Shown: positions 23,930 to 32,582 of the stretch, one piece after another
Layout: every line of letters starts with the position of its first letter
How positions within the stretch are numbered: position 1 is the stretch's first letter
Origin: a virus
Reading direction: 5' to 3' (one strand)
IMG/VR virus record: IMGVR_UViG_3300047459_000072
Span: 1 to 45,677 of that record
Length of the DNA: 45,677 nt
Position numbers and translations under genes: made by a program
Notes under the pieces: generated by a model
Seen by the model: the letters and a program-made list of their open reading frames with translations, nothing else
Told to the model about the DNA's origin: nothing
The model's database searches: none

Positions 23930-24677
23930 GGAAGTTACAAAAGTAAATGACATGGTCTTCAAACACCAAGCGGAGTTGAAGAAACCAAAATACAATAAAA
24001 TAGATTTATGGGATACTGGTTGGCAGAAAATAATGACTGCACCGCCACCAGCAAACAATTCAACTGCTACGGTAGATGACATTAAGAAGATACAAGAACT
24101 TCTAAAAAATACTACCGCAATAACTAAAAGACAATACGTAGATTGTGACGAAGACGGTTCTTACTATATCAAAGCATATATGGAACAAAATGATTTAGAG
24201 TTTAATGTTGATACGATTGAATACATGGAAGACCAGTGCAGTCCCGTTATCAAACATTACAAAAACTTCTTTAACCGACCAAGACCATACCAATTAGCAG
24301 AAGCATTAAATATGGAATTTAAACCATATGTAACAACAACTGCAAAAAGTCCTGCATATCCAAGTGGACACGCAGTGCAGTCTAGAGTTGTTGCTAATTA
24401 CTATGCAAGTAAATATCCTGACCATAGAGAAGGATTATTCAAAGGTGCATATATATGTGGTTGGGGACGAGTAGAAGCAGGTCTACATTATCCTTCCGAT
24501 TATTCCGCAGGTATTCAACTTGCAGATGATTTAATGGGATACATGAGAGAAGATAAATTAAATGAAGATGCACCAGTGAACGCAACAGGGCCAGGCATTG
24601 CAATGCCACCCACAATGAGAAAGAAAAGGAAACAAGACAAAAGATTTTTTGAGCTTTGGACTAGAAAACCAAAATAA
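23916..24677 (+). CDS. PAP2-superfamily phosphatase
   Basis: The 253-residue protein carries the full three-part PAP2/class A acid phosphatase signature: K-N-F-F-N-R-P-R-P (KX6RP), P-S-G-H, and G-R-V-E-A-G-L-H-Y-P-S-D (RX5HX3D). The histidine of the last motif is the phosphoenzyme nucleophile, and the whole active site is intact. There is no signal peptide or membrane span, so a soluble or virion-associated phosphatase is likely. Its tail (D-A-P-V-N-A-T-G ... F-F-E-L-W-T-R-K-P-K) resembles tails on other marine phage proteins. Two adjacent ATG codons (23916, 23919) are possible starts, overlapping the previous gene. Confidence 0.88.
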   Translation: MMFIEEVTKVNDMVFKHQAELKKPKYNKIDLWDTGWQKIMTAPPPANNSTATVDDIKKIQELLKNTTAITKRQYVDCDEDGSYYIKAYMEQNDLEFNVDTIEYMEDQCSPVIKHYKNFFNRPRPYQLAEALNMEFKPYVTTTAKSPAYPSGHAVQSRVVANYYASKYPDHREGLFKGAYICGWGRVEAGLHYPSDYSAGIQLADDLMGYMREDKLNEDAPVNATGPGIAMPPTMRKKRKQDKRFFELWTRKPK

Positions 24678-24680
24678 ATT

Positions 24681-25493
24681 ATGAAATTTCTAAACTATTT
24701 GGCATTAGCCACCAGTCTAATGATAGCAGGTATCGCCGCCTATTTTTCAGTAATAGGTATGGGGATTATATTTGCTGGTGCGTATATGTCCACGATAGTC
24801 ATGATGAGTGCACTAGAATTTGGTAAGATAGTCACAGCGGCTTATGTTCATTTGTTTTGGAATCAATTGAACTATATGAAATATTATCTTGCATTTTCAG
24901 TATTTGTTCTCATGTTGATTACCTCACTGGGTATATTTGGTTTCCTATCTAAAGCAAACATAGAACAAACACTACAGGGTGATTCATACTCACTAGAAAT
25001 GTCTATCATAGAGAAAAGACTTGACGCAAAAAACAACGAATTACAGAGACTGGAAGATAGGATTGCAAACCTAGATAACATTATTGCAACTGCTAGACCT
25101 CAAGATAGAAACTATATTGATAGACGACAGAAAGAAGAACGACAAGAAATCGGAAATGATATTGACACAGTCGTAGATGATATAGTACAATTGAATGAAG
25201 AGAAATTACCTTTTCAAAGATTGCAGTTAGAACAAGAAGGGGAGATTGGGCCAATTAAGTACGTTGCAGAAATGTTATACGGACAAGACGAGGCACAAAA
25301 CTATTTGGACAATGCGGTAAGGTGGGTAATCATTGCATTGATATTTGTATTTGACCCTCTCGCACTATTGTTGTTAATAACTGCTACGAGTTTGATAGCA
25401 AATTATAAAGCGCCAGAACAACCTAGAATTGTTGTTAGAGTGCCGAAAAAAAACCTAAATAAAACTACATTCTTAGGAGATAGAAATGAGTGA
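24681..25493 (+). CDS. Membrane protein with large coiled-coil insert, 270 aa
   Basis: Three hydrophobic segments at the N-terminus (about 5-90) lead into a long charged coiled coil (about 100-200; K-N-N-E-L-Q-R-L-E-D-R-I-A-N-L), and two or so hydrophobic segments follow near the C-terminus (V-I-I-A-L-I-F-V-F-D-P-L-A-L-L-L-L). Proteins of this plan are conserved in marine T4-like phages without known function. It could act in the host inner membrane. It overlaps the next gene by 8 bp. Confidence 0.75.
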   Translation: MKFLNYLALATSLMIAGIAAYFSVIGMGIIFAGAYMSTIVMMSALEFGKIVTAAYVHLFWNQLNYMKYYLAFSVFVLMLITSLGIFGFLSKANIEQTLQGDSYSLEMSIIEKRLDAKNNELQRLEDRIANLDNIIATARPQDRNYIDRRQKEERQEIGNDIDTVVDDIVQLNEEKLPFQRLQLEQEGEIGPIKYVAEMLYGQDEAQNYLDNAVRWVIIALIFVFDPLALLLLITATSLIANYKAPEQPRIVVRVPKKNLNKTTFLGDRNE

Positions 25494-25728
25494 TAGAAAA
25501 GCAGAAGACTTTCCACTAGTAAAACCTGACCTAGGGCCATCACCTAAAACTGATAAAAACAGTGAAGGGTACAAACTTATGATGAAATCATATGAAGGTG
25601 CTATGGTAGAGTACAATGAAAAACTAGAGAAATGGTTAGCAGGAGAAGAAGTCGCAGGGATTGACTACCATGTCGTGCCTGACGGTGAAGGCGGAACTAA
25701 AGAAGAACCTCTAGAAGATTCTGAATAA
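25486..25728 (+). CDS. Hypothetical acidic protein, 80 aa
   Basis: The ATG overlaps the previous stop by 8 bp and has a TAGGAGA site upstream. The protein is Pro-rich at the start, helical in the middle (Y-K-L-M-M-K-S-Y-E-G-A-M-V-E-Y-N-E-K-L) and ends acidic. No family is recognised. Confidence 0.55.
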   Translation: MSDRKAEDFPLVKPDLGPSPKTDKNSEGYKLMMKSYEGAMVEYNEKLEKWLAGEEVAGIDYHVVPDGEGGTKEEPLEDSE

Positions 25729-25734
25729 AACACC

Positions 25735-25763
25735 TTGTTCAAACCATATCTATCTAGTATAAT
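25735..25763 (+). promoter_or_regulatory. Sigma70-type promoter next to the primase start
   Basis: TTGTTC (25735-25740), a 17-bp spacer and TATAAT (25758-25763) precede the ATG at 25772 by 8 bp. Predicted +1 is near 25770, giving a leader of about 2 nt and no ribosome-binding site. Confidence 0.65.
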
Positions 25764-25771
25764 GGCTAGAC

Positions 25772-26797
25772 ATGATATGGTTAGAACGCAAATATTTGTC
25801 TATGGTGGCATCGAGACTCGATGTCTGCAAGTGGAAGAACGATAAGACACTAAATCACAGGTGTCCCTATTGTGGTGATTCACAAAAGAATAAACACAAG
25901 GCAAGGGGATATCACTTTCAGGTAGACCAAAACTTTATATACAAATGTCACAATTGTGGCAAGTCTACTTCGTCCGTCCACTTCTTAAAAGACCACTTTC
26001 CTGATATCCACAGAGAATATCTGAAAGAATATCTACAGGAAAAAGGCGGTAAAGTTAAAGTCAAGAAACAGAAAATGCCAAGTGCAAACGACTTTAAGTT
26101 TAAAAGTAAGAACATTCTAAATACGACTAGGGACGATTTGTCAGCAGTCGCTGTTCGTGCATGGGAAAAGACGGAATCAAGAGAATACCTTCAAGACCGA
26201 CAGTTAGACGACTCTATTATCAGAGAACTATGGTATGTTACTCAAGCACAAAGTCTGTCTTTCTTAAGTAGTAAGTACAGAAATAGAGAATTAGGCAAAG
26301 ACCCTAGAATAGTTTTCCCATTTTATTCAGAGAATGGTGAATTGATTGGTGTAAGTGGCAGGGCAATCAACGACACGCCCTTGAGATACTTAACCATGAG
26401 ATTCGTAGATGACGTACCACTCATCTACAACATCAACAATGTGGACAAGTCAAAGACAATCTATGTCACAGAAGGGCCGATAGATAGTCTATTCCTACCT
26501 AACTCTATAGCAGTTGGCGGTAGTGATTTTAAAAAGATACAAAATCTAAAAGAGAATGCAATAATAATTTATGATAACGAACCACGAAACACTGAGATAG
26601 TTAAAAAGATTGACGAGGTTATTGACCTCGGATTTACCGTATGTATTTGGGGTGATAAAAGAGTCGAAGGACTCAAAGATATTAATGATATGATAATGAA
26701 CGGCATGACACAAAATGAAATCGTGGAAGTTATAAACTCTTGCACTTATTCAGGCCTTTCTGCTAAACTTAAGTTACAGGAGTATAAAAAAACATGA
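25772..26797 (+). CDS. 61: DNA primase (T4 gp61-like)
   Basis: The 341-residue protein parallels T4 gp61 throughout. It has an N-terminal zinc-binding domain (C31-P-Y-C34 ... C59-H-N-C62), A-R-G-Y-H-F, and a TOPRIM core with T-E-G-P-I-D-S-L-F and I-I-Y-D-N-E-P-R-N. A C-terminal segment reads L-K-D-I-N-D-M-I-M-N-G. It makes RNA primers for lagging-strand synthesis and works with the gp41 helicase. It is followed, with a 4-bp overlap, by nrdA, so priming and deoxynucleotide supply share one transcript from the promoter at 25735. Confidence 0.96.
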   Translation: MIWLERKYLSMVASRLDVCKWKNDKTLNHRCPYCGDSQKNKHKARGYHFQVDQNFIYKCHNCGKSTSSVHFLKDHFPDIHREYLKEYLQEKGGKVKVKKQKMPSANDFKFKSKNILNTTRDDLSAVAVRAWEKTESREYLQDRQLDDSIIRELWYVTQAQSLSFLSSKYRNRELGKDPRIVFPFYSENGELIGVSGRAINDTPLRYLTMRFVDDVPLIYNINNVDKSKTIYVTEGPIDSLFLPNSIAVGGSDFKKIQNLKENAIIIYDNEPRNTEIVKKIDEVIDLGFTVCIWGDKRVEGLKDINDMIMNGMTQNEIVEVINSCTYSGLSAKLKLQEYKKT

Positions 26798-29136
26798 CAC
26801 ATGACAATGGAGATATTAAGGTAGTAAAGAGCGATGGTTCACGTGTAGAAATTAATCTAGAAAAAATTCATGTTATGGTTACAGCCGCTTGTAAAAACGT
26901 TACAGGTGTTTCTGAATCATTAGTTGAAATGAATAGTGGTCTTCAATTCTATGACGGAATCACAACCAAGGACATTCAGAGTATCCTTATTAGGTCAGCC
27001 TCAGATTTGATTTCATTACAAAGTCCTAACTATCAGTTTGTAGCGTCTAGACTTTTATTGTTTGCACTACAGAAACAAGTTTTTGGAACTAAATGGAAAG
27101 ACGGTAAAGACATATATCCTAGACTGTATGATATGATTGGAAAGAACATAGAGCAAGGTGTTTACACCAAAGAGATTCTAAAACATTATACAGAAGAAGA
27201 AATCGATACGTGCAATAGTTATATAAGACACCAAAGAGATTTTGATTTTACTTATGCAGGTTTACAACAGATAGTAGACAAGTATCTTGTACAAGATAGA
27301 AGTACAGGTGAACTGTATGAGACACCACAGTTTATGTATATGATGATTGCTATGACATTGTTTCAAAAATACAATGGTCATGGTGAGAAGAACAGGTTAT
27401 GGTATGTAAAGAATTACTATGACGCAATTTCTACATTTAAGATTAATATTCCTACACCTATTATGGCAGGTGTAAGGACACCACTCAAACAATTTGCAAG
27501 TTGTGTATTGGTTGACAGTGACGATTCTCTTGATTCTATTTTCTCAAGTGATATGGCGATTGGAAAATATGTAGCACAACGTGCTGGTATTGGTATCAAC
27601 GCAGGACGTATCAGAGGATTAGGTGCAAAGATTCGTGGTGGTGAAGTACAACACACAGGAGTTATACCATTCCTCAAGAAGTTTGAATCTACAGTTCGTT
27701 GTTGTACACAAAACGGTGTAAGAGGTGGGAGTGCAACAGTACACTTTCCTATCTGGCACCAAGAGATTAACGATATTATTGTTCTCAAGAATAACAAGGG
27801 AACAGAAGACAATAGAGTTAGGAAACTAGACTACTCTATTCAAATGAGTGAACTCTTTTATCAGAGATTCCTCAAAAACGAGGACATTACATTGTTCTCA
27901 CCACACGTTGTAGAAGGTCTATATGACGCATTTGGAACGCCTGAGTTTGACGAATTGTACGAGAAGTATGAACGTGCAACTAGTATTCCAAAGACTAAGG
28001 TAAATGCTAGAGAATTGATAACAGATTTACTAAAAGAAAGAGCAGAGACTGGCAGAATCTATATCATGAATATAGACCACTGCAACACACATAGTGCTTT
28101 CCTTGACAAAGTGAACATGAGTAATCTTTGTCAGGAAATCACTCTACCTACAAAACCTATACAATCTATTGACGATTATAAAGGTGAGATTGCATTGTGT
28201 ATTTTAAGTGCAGTCAACGTAGGTATTGTTAAGTTGGACGAGATAGAACACTTATGTGACCTATCAGTCAGAGCACTTGACGAATTGATTGACTATCAAG
28301 AATACCCTGTGAAAGCCGCTGAGATATCAACAATCAAGAGAAGAAGTCTTGGTATAGGATATATTGGTCTCGCACATTATCTTGCAAAGAACAAAGCACA
28401 ATATGGAAGTGAAGAATCTTTACAGTTAATCCATGAACTAACAGAAGAGTTTCAATATTCACTTATCAAAGCGTCTATTAACGTTGCAAAAGAGAAGGGT
28501 AAGAATGATTGGCACCATAAAACTAAGTATGCGAAGGGCATATTACCCATAGATACGTACAAAAAGGACGTGGACGACCTAGTAACTATAAAGTATAAGA
28601 AAGACTGGGAGGCGCTACGTGGCGAAGTCCTAGAACATGGTATGAGACATTCTACACTTAGTGCACAAATGCCTAGTGAATCGTCTAGTGTTGTATCAAA
28701 TGCGACAAATGGTATTGAACCACCTAGAGACCACTTGTCAGTTAAGAAGAGTAAGAAGGGAACACTTAAACAGGTTGTACCTCAGTATACACAACTCAAG
28801 AACTTCTATACATTGCTATGGGATATGAAAGATAATCTTGGATATATCAAAGTAGTTGCAGTTATGCAAAAGTTCTTTGACCAAGGTATTAGTGGTAACT
28901 GGTCATACAACCCTGAGAACTATGAAAATGGTGAAGTTCCTGTGTCTGTTATGGCAAATGACTTGCTCAATACATATAAATATGGGTGGAAAACTTCTTA
29001 CTACCATAATACTATGGACGGTAAAGAAGAAGACGTTGTGAAAGAAGAATTGCCTTCCGCAGTAGATGACGCAGCTAATGTAATGAGTGGGTATGACCCA
29101 TTCGATGAAGAGGATTGTGACGCTTGTGCCATATAG
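26794..29136 (+). CDS. nrdA: Ribonucleotide reductase class Ia, large subunit
   Basis: The 780-residue protein starts with an ATP-cone (V-V-K-S-D-G-S-R-V-E) and keeps the catalytic residues of class Ia enzymes. These are the active-site cysteine pair (S-C-V-L-V and C-I-L-S-A-V-N), the N-L-C-Q-E radical/acid-base motif, the paired tyrosines of the radical path (S-Y-Y-H-N-T) and a C-terminal redox pair C-D-A-C. It reduces ribonucleoside diphosphates with NrdB, and the phage glutaredoxin downstream could supply electrons. The length matches the family. The gene overlaps both neighbours. Confidence 0.97.
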   Translation: MTHDNGDIKVVKSDGSRVEINLEKIHVMVTAACKNVTGVSESLVEMNSGLQFYDGITTKDIQSILIRSASDLISLQSPNYQFVASRLLLFALQKQVFGTKWKDGKDIYPRLYDMIGKNIEQGVYTKEILKHYTEEEIDTCNSYIRHQRDFDFTYAGLQQIVDKYLVQDRSTGELYETPQFMYMMIAMTLFQKYNGHGEKNRLWYVKNYYDAISTFKINIPTPIMAGVRTPLKQFASCVLVDSDDSLDSIFSSDMAIGKYVAQRAGIGINAGRIRGLGAKIRGGEVQHTGVIPFLKKFESTVRCCTQNGVRGGSATVHFPIWHQEINDIIVLKNNKGTEDNRVRKLDYSIQMSELFYQRFLKNEDITLFSPHVVEGLYDAFGTPEFDELYEKYERATSIPKTKVNARELITDLLKERAETGRIYIMNIDHCNTHSAFLDKVNMSNLCQEITLPTKPIQSIDDYKGEIALCILSAVNVGIVKLDEIEHLCDLSVRALDELIDYQEYPVKAAEISTIKRRSLGIGYIGLAHYLAKNKAQYGSEESLQLIHELTEEFQYSLIKASINVAKEKGKNDWHHKTKYAKGILPIDTYKKDVDDLVTIKYKKDWEALRGEVLEHGMRHSTLSAQMPSESSSVVSNATNGIEPPRDHLSVKKSKKGTLKQVVPQYTQLKNFYTLLWDMKDNLGYIKVVAVMQKFFDQGISGNWSYNPENYENGEVPVSVMANDLLNTYKYGWKTSYYHNTMDGKEEDVVKEELPSAVDDAANVMSGYDPFDEEDCDACAI

Positions 29137-30076
29137 AGTAACATATAAAGACGGCCCGAATTACGGGAAAGACGCACACGGATTTATGAATGACGATACA
29201 GTCAAACTCATAAAAGACCGTTACTTAGTCTTACGTAATGTTATACCAAAAGAAATAACAGATTTTGCATTAGATACATGGAAAACAATTGAACCATGGC
29301 CTGACGCATACGCAGCTGTCTTTGACGAAGAATTAGAACCAATACCAAATAGTCCTGTTTCTTCACACAATACTTCTAGAGGTGGACATACCACACCTAT
29401 GGGAGTTGCAATGCATAGGTGGTTACATAAAGAATTAGATAAAAGACTTGATATAGAGTTGGAACAAACTTATTCTTTCACTAGAAAATATGATAGAGGT
29501 GCATATCTAAGAGCACATTCTGATAGACCCTCATGTGAAATAAGTGCCACTATCTGTTTAGGATATCAATCAGATAATGACAAACCATGGAAAATATGGT
29601 TAGATAACACTAGGAACTGGGTGGATACATCTAGTGACCCTGCAATGAATGAAAACAAAGTCTTTGAACAAACTCAAGGCATTCCTATTAGAAAAAGAAA
29701 GAATGCTATTGATGTAGACTTAGAAGTTGGAGATATCCTCTTGTATCATGGCCCAAATGTGGTACACTGGCGAGATACTTTTATGGGTGACTATTCATAT
29801 CATATGTTTTTGCACTACTATACAAAAGACGCAAGTAAATTGAGTCATTGTGGTCAGTCAGGTGCTGAGTTTCACTATGAAGCAAGTGAATGGTCAAGGG
29901 AAAAGATAGGTGTCTTGAGATATGACGGAAGAGAGAATCCGTACATGCAACAAGACATTGATAGCATGGAACATGAAAAAATGACGAATTGGGTCAAAGG
30001 TTGGGAAGTGACACACAATAAATCATTTTTTGTAAACAATTACGAACACTTAGAATTTACGAAGATAGAAGAATGA
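29105..30076 (+). CDS. 2-oxoglutarate/Fe(II)-dependent oxygenase
   Basis: The gene lies between nrdA and nrdB and overlaps both. The protein has a jelly-roll oxygenase core with the iron-binding H-S-D (L-R-A-H-S-D-R-P) and a distal histidine in N-V-V-H-W-R-D. It is followed by a beta-rich C-terminus, as in prolyl-4-hydroxylase-type enzymes. The substrate could be protein, nucleic acid or a small molecule. The start is uncertain: ATG 29105, GTG 29117 and GTG 29126 all lie in the end of nrdA, and an internal ATG at 29186 begins the conserved part. Confidence 0.8.
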   Translation: MKRIVTLVPYRVTYKDGPNYGKDAHGFMNDDTVKLIKDRYLVLRNVIPKEITDFALDTWKTIEPWPDAYAAVFDEELEPIPNSPVSSHNTSRGGHTTPMGVAMHRWLHKELDKRLDIELEQTYSFTRKYDRGAYLRAHSDRPSCEISATICLGYQSDNDKPWKIWLDNTRNWVDTSSDPAMNENKVFEQTQGIPIRKRKNAIDVDLEVGDILLYHGPNVVHWRDTFMGDYSYHMFLHYYTKDASKLSHCGQSGAEFHYEASEWSREKIGVLRYDGRENPYMQQDIDSMEHEKMTNWVKGWEVTHNKSFFVNNYEHLEFTKIEE

Positions 30077-31170
30077 CAGTATTTAACAGGAACAAAGTAG
30101 ACTACACCAAGGAGAAGATATTCTTTGGTGAAGCCTTAAACACACAACGATTTGACGACTTCAAGTATCCTATATTTGATAAACTGACACAGAAACAATT
30201 AGGATTCTTTTGGAGACCCGAAGAGGTATCTTTACAGAAAGATAGGAACGACTATGCCTCTTTGAATAAATCACAGAAACATATATTCACCTCTAATCTG
30301 AGGTATCAGACTTTGCTAGACTCAGTTCAGGGTAGGGCACCAGCATTATCGTTCTTACCATTCGTGACCCTTCCTGAACTTGAGTCTTGCATTATTACAT
30401 GGGACTTCTTTGAGACTATCCATAGTAGAAGTTATACACATATCATAAAGAATGTATACTCAGACCCAAGTGACGTATTTGACACCATATTAGACGAAGA
30501 AGCAATCATTAAGAGGGCAGATATGGTCACGGAAAAATACGACCATTTCATTGAACTAGGACGTAGGAAGTTATTAGGTCAAAAAGTTGACGACTATGAA
30601 CTATACAAAGCATTATATCTCGCACTTATCAGTGTGAATATATTAGAGGGAATACGCTTCTTTGTATCCTTTGCGTGTTCCTTCGCTTTCGGTGAACTGA
30701 AAGTCATGGAAGGCAGTGCAAAGATACTATCTCTTATTGCAAGAGACGAAGCACAACACCTTGCTGTATCACAACACATACTAAAATGTTATGCAAACCA
30801 TGAGAAAGATAAAATCATGCATAAGGTTATGAAAGATTGTGAGAAAGAAGTTTACTCAATGTATGAGGACGCAGTGAATCAAGAGAAAGAATGGGCAGAG
30901 TTCTTGTTTAAAGAAGGTTCTATGATAGGATTATCTGTACCACTTCTTGGACAATATGTAGAGTACATAGCAAACAAAAGACTTAGAGCAATAGGCCTGA
31001 ATGCAATGTATGATATCTCTAGTGCAAATAATCCATTGCCTTGGACTAAACACTGGTTCAACAGTAGAGGACTACAGAACGCACCACAGGAGACAGAGAT
31101 TGAATCTTATGTCATAGGTGGTATCAAACAAGATATCCAAGAAGATACATTTGAAGGATTTAAACTGTAA
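30073..31170 (+). CDS. nrdB: Ribonucleotide reductase class Ia, small subunit
   Basis: The 365-residue ferritin-like protein keeps the di-iron and radical site of class Ia R2. The first Asp is in Q-T-L-L-D-S, and W-D-F-F-E-T-I-H-S-R-S-Y holds the first Glu and His plus the radical tyrosine. F-F-E/E-G-I-R-F-F and A-R-D-E-A-Q-H complete the second iron site. The C-terminal D-T-F-E-G-F-K-L tail is the R1-binding peptide. It stores the tyrosyl radical that NrdA uses. The start overlaps the preceding oxygenase gene by 4 bp. Confidence 0.97.
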   Translation: MTVFNRNKVDYTKEKIFFGEALNTQRFDDFKYPIFDKLTQKQLGFFWRPEEVSLQKDRNDYASLNKSQKHIFTSNLRYQTLLDSVQGRAPALSFLPFVTLPELESCIITWDFFETIHSRSYTHIIKNVYSDPSDVFDTILDEEAIIKRADMVTEKYDHFIELGRRKLLGQKVDDYELYKALYLALISVNILEGIRFFVSFACSFAFGELKVMEGSAKILSLIARDEAQHLAVSQHILKCYANHEKDKIMHKVMKDCEKEVYSMYEDAVNQEKEWAEFLFKEGSMIGLSVPLLGQYVEYIANKRLRAIGLNAMYDISSANNPLPWTKHWFNSRGLQNAPQETEIESYVIGGIKQDIQEDTFEGFKL

Positions 31171-31185
31171 GATATATTTTATATT

Positions 31186-31746
31186 ATGAAATTAGAAAGT
31201 GATTTATATAAACTGATACCAAATGCTTTACCTATGAACTTAAGGGTTGCAGTGTGGCAGGAATTACTTAAGAAGGACTATCGCCTTGGTTGGAATGATT
31301 ATGACGGAGTTGAAGCACCATTCTCAAAATCATACTATCTTGCTCACGTAGCAAGAAAAGGTGAAAGAGATAGACATGGTAAAACAAAATTTGATTACTT
31401 CGGAGATTTAGGTATACCTGATGAGTTCTGTCAAGAATATCATGATATCATGGGGGATAAGAAACCAACATATTGTTCAGTCAATTTGGTTTATCAAGGA
31501 CAACAGTTTTGGCCTCATACACATAGAAAACAAACTTCTATAGTTTACTATGCAAACCTTGAGTGGCATAATAAATGGGGTGGTGAAACTATAATTTATG
31601 AAAATGACGGAGAGACATTCCACGCCGCTGTACCATACGTGCCAGGAGCTGTACTATGGTTAGGAGAAGGAGTAACTCACGCAATAAGACCACCAAGTAC
31701 AGAAGCTCCAATGTACAGATTTACAATGGGAATATTTTATGACTAG
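31186..31746 (+). CDS. Putative 2OG-Fe(II) oxygenase-like protein with HxH
   Basis: The 186-residue protein has the strand order of a small jelly-roll oxygenase: S-V-N-L-V-Y-Q-G, then F-W-P-H111-T-H113, W-G-G-E-T-I-I-Y, P-G-A-V-L-W-L, V-T-H165-A-I and Y-R178-F-T. The usual HxD/E iron motif is HxH here, so metal binding or activity may differ from classical family members. It heads the chain of overlapping genes that runs to 35131; the next start lies in its last codons. The function is unknown. Confidence 0.65.
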   Translation: MKLESDLYKLIPNALPMNLRVAVWQELLKKDYRLGWNDYDGVEAPFSKSYYLAHVARKGERDRHGKTKFDYFGDLGIPDEFCQEYHDIMGDKKPTYCSVNLVYQGQQFWPHTHRKQTSIVYYANLEWHNKWGGETIIYENDGETFHAAVPYVPGAVLWLGEGVTHAIRPPSTEAPMYRFTMGIFYD

Positions 31747-31993
31747 AATAATTTTTACAACACTGATTACAGTATATCTTGCAGGTTGTGTAAGCACAAT
31801 CGAAACTCTTGACGGATTGTGTTTCAATGAAAAAGACGGTACATATATGTGCGATAAGCCAGAGAGAAAAAGAAAACAACCCGAAGAAGAAATGAAAGAA
31901 TGGATTGATAAGATTGAAGACGATGTCTGTAATGACGATATGAAAACTTGGCATGGTCATTGTGTCGATTCTAAATATAGAAATGTCGCATGA
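31739..31993 (+). CDS. Small lipoprotein, 84 aa
   Basis: The protein has a short signal peptide ending in a lipobox (V-Y-L-A-G-C), so it should be lipidated and exported. The mature part contains four further cysteines (L-C-F-N, Y-M-C-D, D-V-C-N, W-H-G-H-C), suggesting two disulfides or a metal site in the periplasm. It overlaps genes on both sides, immediately upstream of the cytochrome c/oxidase pair. A link to that module is inferred from position only. Confidence 0.75.
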   Translation: MTRIIFTTLITVYLAGCVSTIETLDGLCFNEKDGTYMCDKPERKRKQPEEEMKEWIDKIEDDVCNDDMKTWHGHCVDSKYRNVA

Positions 31994-32142
31994 GATTGAT
32001 ATTTAAATTATTACTGGGTGCAGGGAGTAAAGAAGACTTTAACCCAACACCTTTAAACTTATTTACAACCGCTATCATATTATTGGTGGCATTTTTAGGA
32101 CTTGTTATCGGACTGATATACATAATATTACAAATCATATGA
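31990..32142 (+). CDS. Small membrane protein, 50 aa
   Basis: The ATG overlaps the lipoprotein stop and the TGA overlaps the cytochrome gene start. The last 25 residues form one strong membrane span (A-I-I-L-L-V-A-F-L-G-L-V-I-G-L-I-Y). The plan recalls small subunits of respiratory complexes, but no family is recognised. Confidence 0.65.
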   Translation: MRLIFKLLLGAGSKEDFNPTPLNLFTTAIILLVAFLGLVIGLIYIILQII

Positions 32143-32582
32143 GAGAATTAGGAATGGTATTATTTGGGTGCACTTTGCTTGCACTCTTTTTCGCTACGGT
32201 TATCTATCCCGACTTAGAATATAAAGGTTATTCAAGAAACAGTAATTGTTCAGGTGAATGTTATGAAGAGTATGTAAGAGTCAATGGAACAGTAGTAGAA
32301 CAACTCAGAGCAAAACAAGAACTCGCAAACGCAGACGAGTTCAGTTCAATTAGAAGTTTATGGGCAGGTTGTGCCGCCTGTCATGGTCAAGAAGGACAAG
32401 GTATCGCATCATTCCCTAGACTCGCAGGACAGAGTTCAGATTACATAATAAATAGATTGACTCAGTATAAGAATGGGGAACAAGTTGGTGCTATGTCAGC
32501 CACTATGTGGGGACAGGCAGGAATGTTATCAGAACAAGACATACAAACTCTCGGTAAATTTATAGAAACAGAATTGAAATGA
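32139..32582 (+). CDS. Membrane-anchored class I cytochrome c
   Basis: The 147-residue protein has an N-terminal membrane anchor (about 5-23) and a periplasmic linker with two cysteines (N-C-S-G-E-C). Its cytochrome c domain has the heme-binding motif C78-A-A-C81-H82, followed by G-Q-E-G-Q-G and F-P-R-L-A-G-Q-S-S-D-Y-I. M119 (or M123) is the likely distal heme ligand, and the C-terminal helix reads L-S-E-Q-D-I-Q-T-L. These features match c4/c553-type cytochromes that shuttle electrons between the bc1 complex and oxidases. Heme attachment would need the host maturation system. It overlaps the oxidase gene by 4 bp. Confidence 0.9.
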   Translation: MRELGMVLFGCTLLALFFATVIYPDLEYKGYSRNSNCSGECYEEYVRVNGTVVEQLRAKQELANADEFSSIRSLWAGCAACHGQEGQGIASFPRLAGQSSDYIINRLTQYKNGEQVGAMSATMWGQAGMLSEQDIQTLGKFIETELK

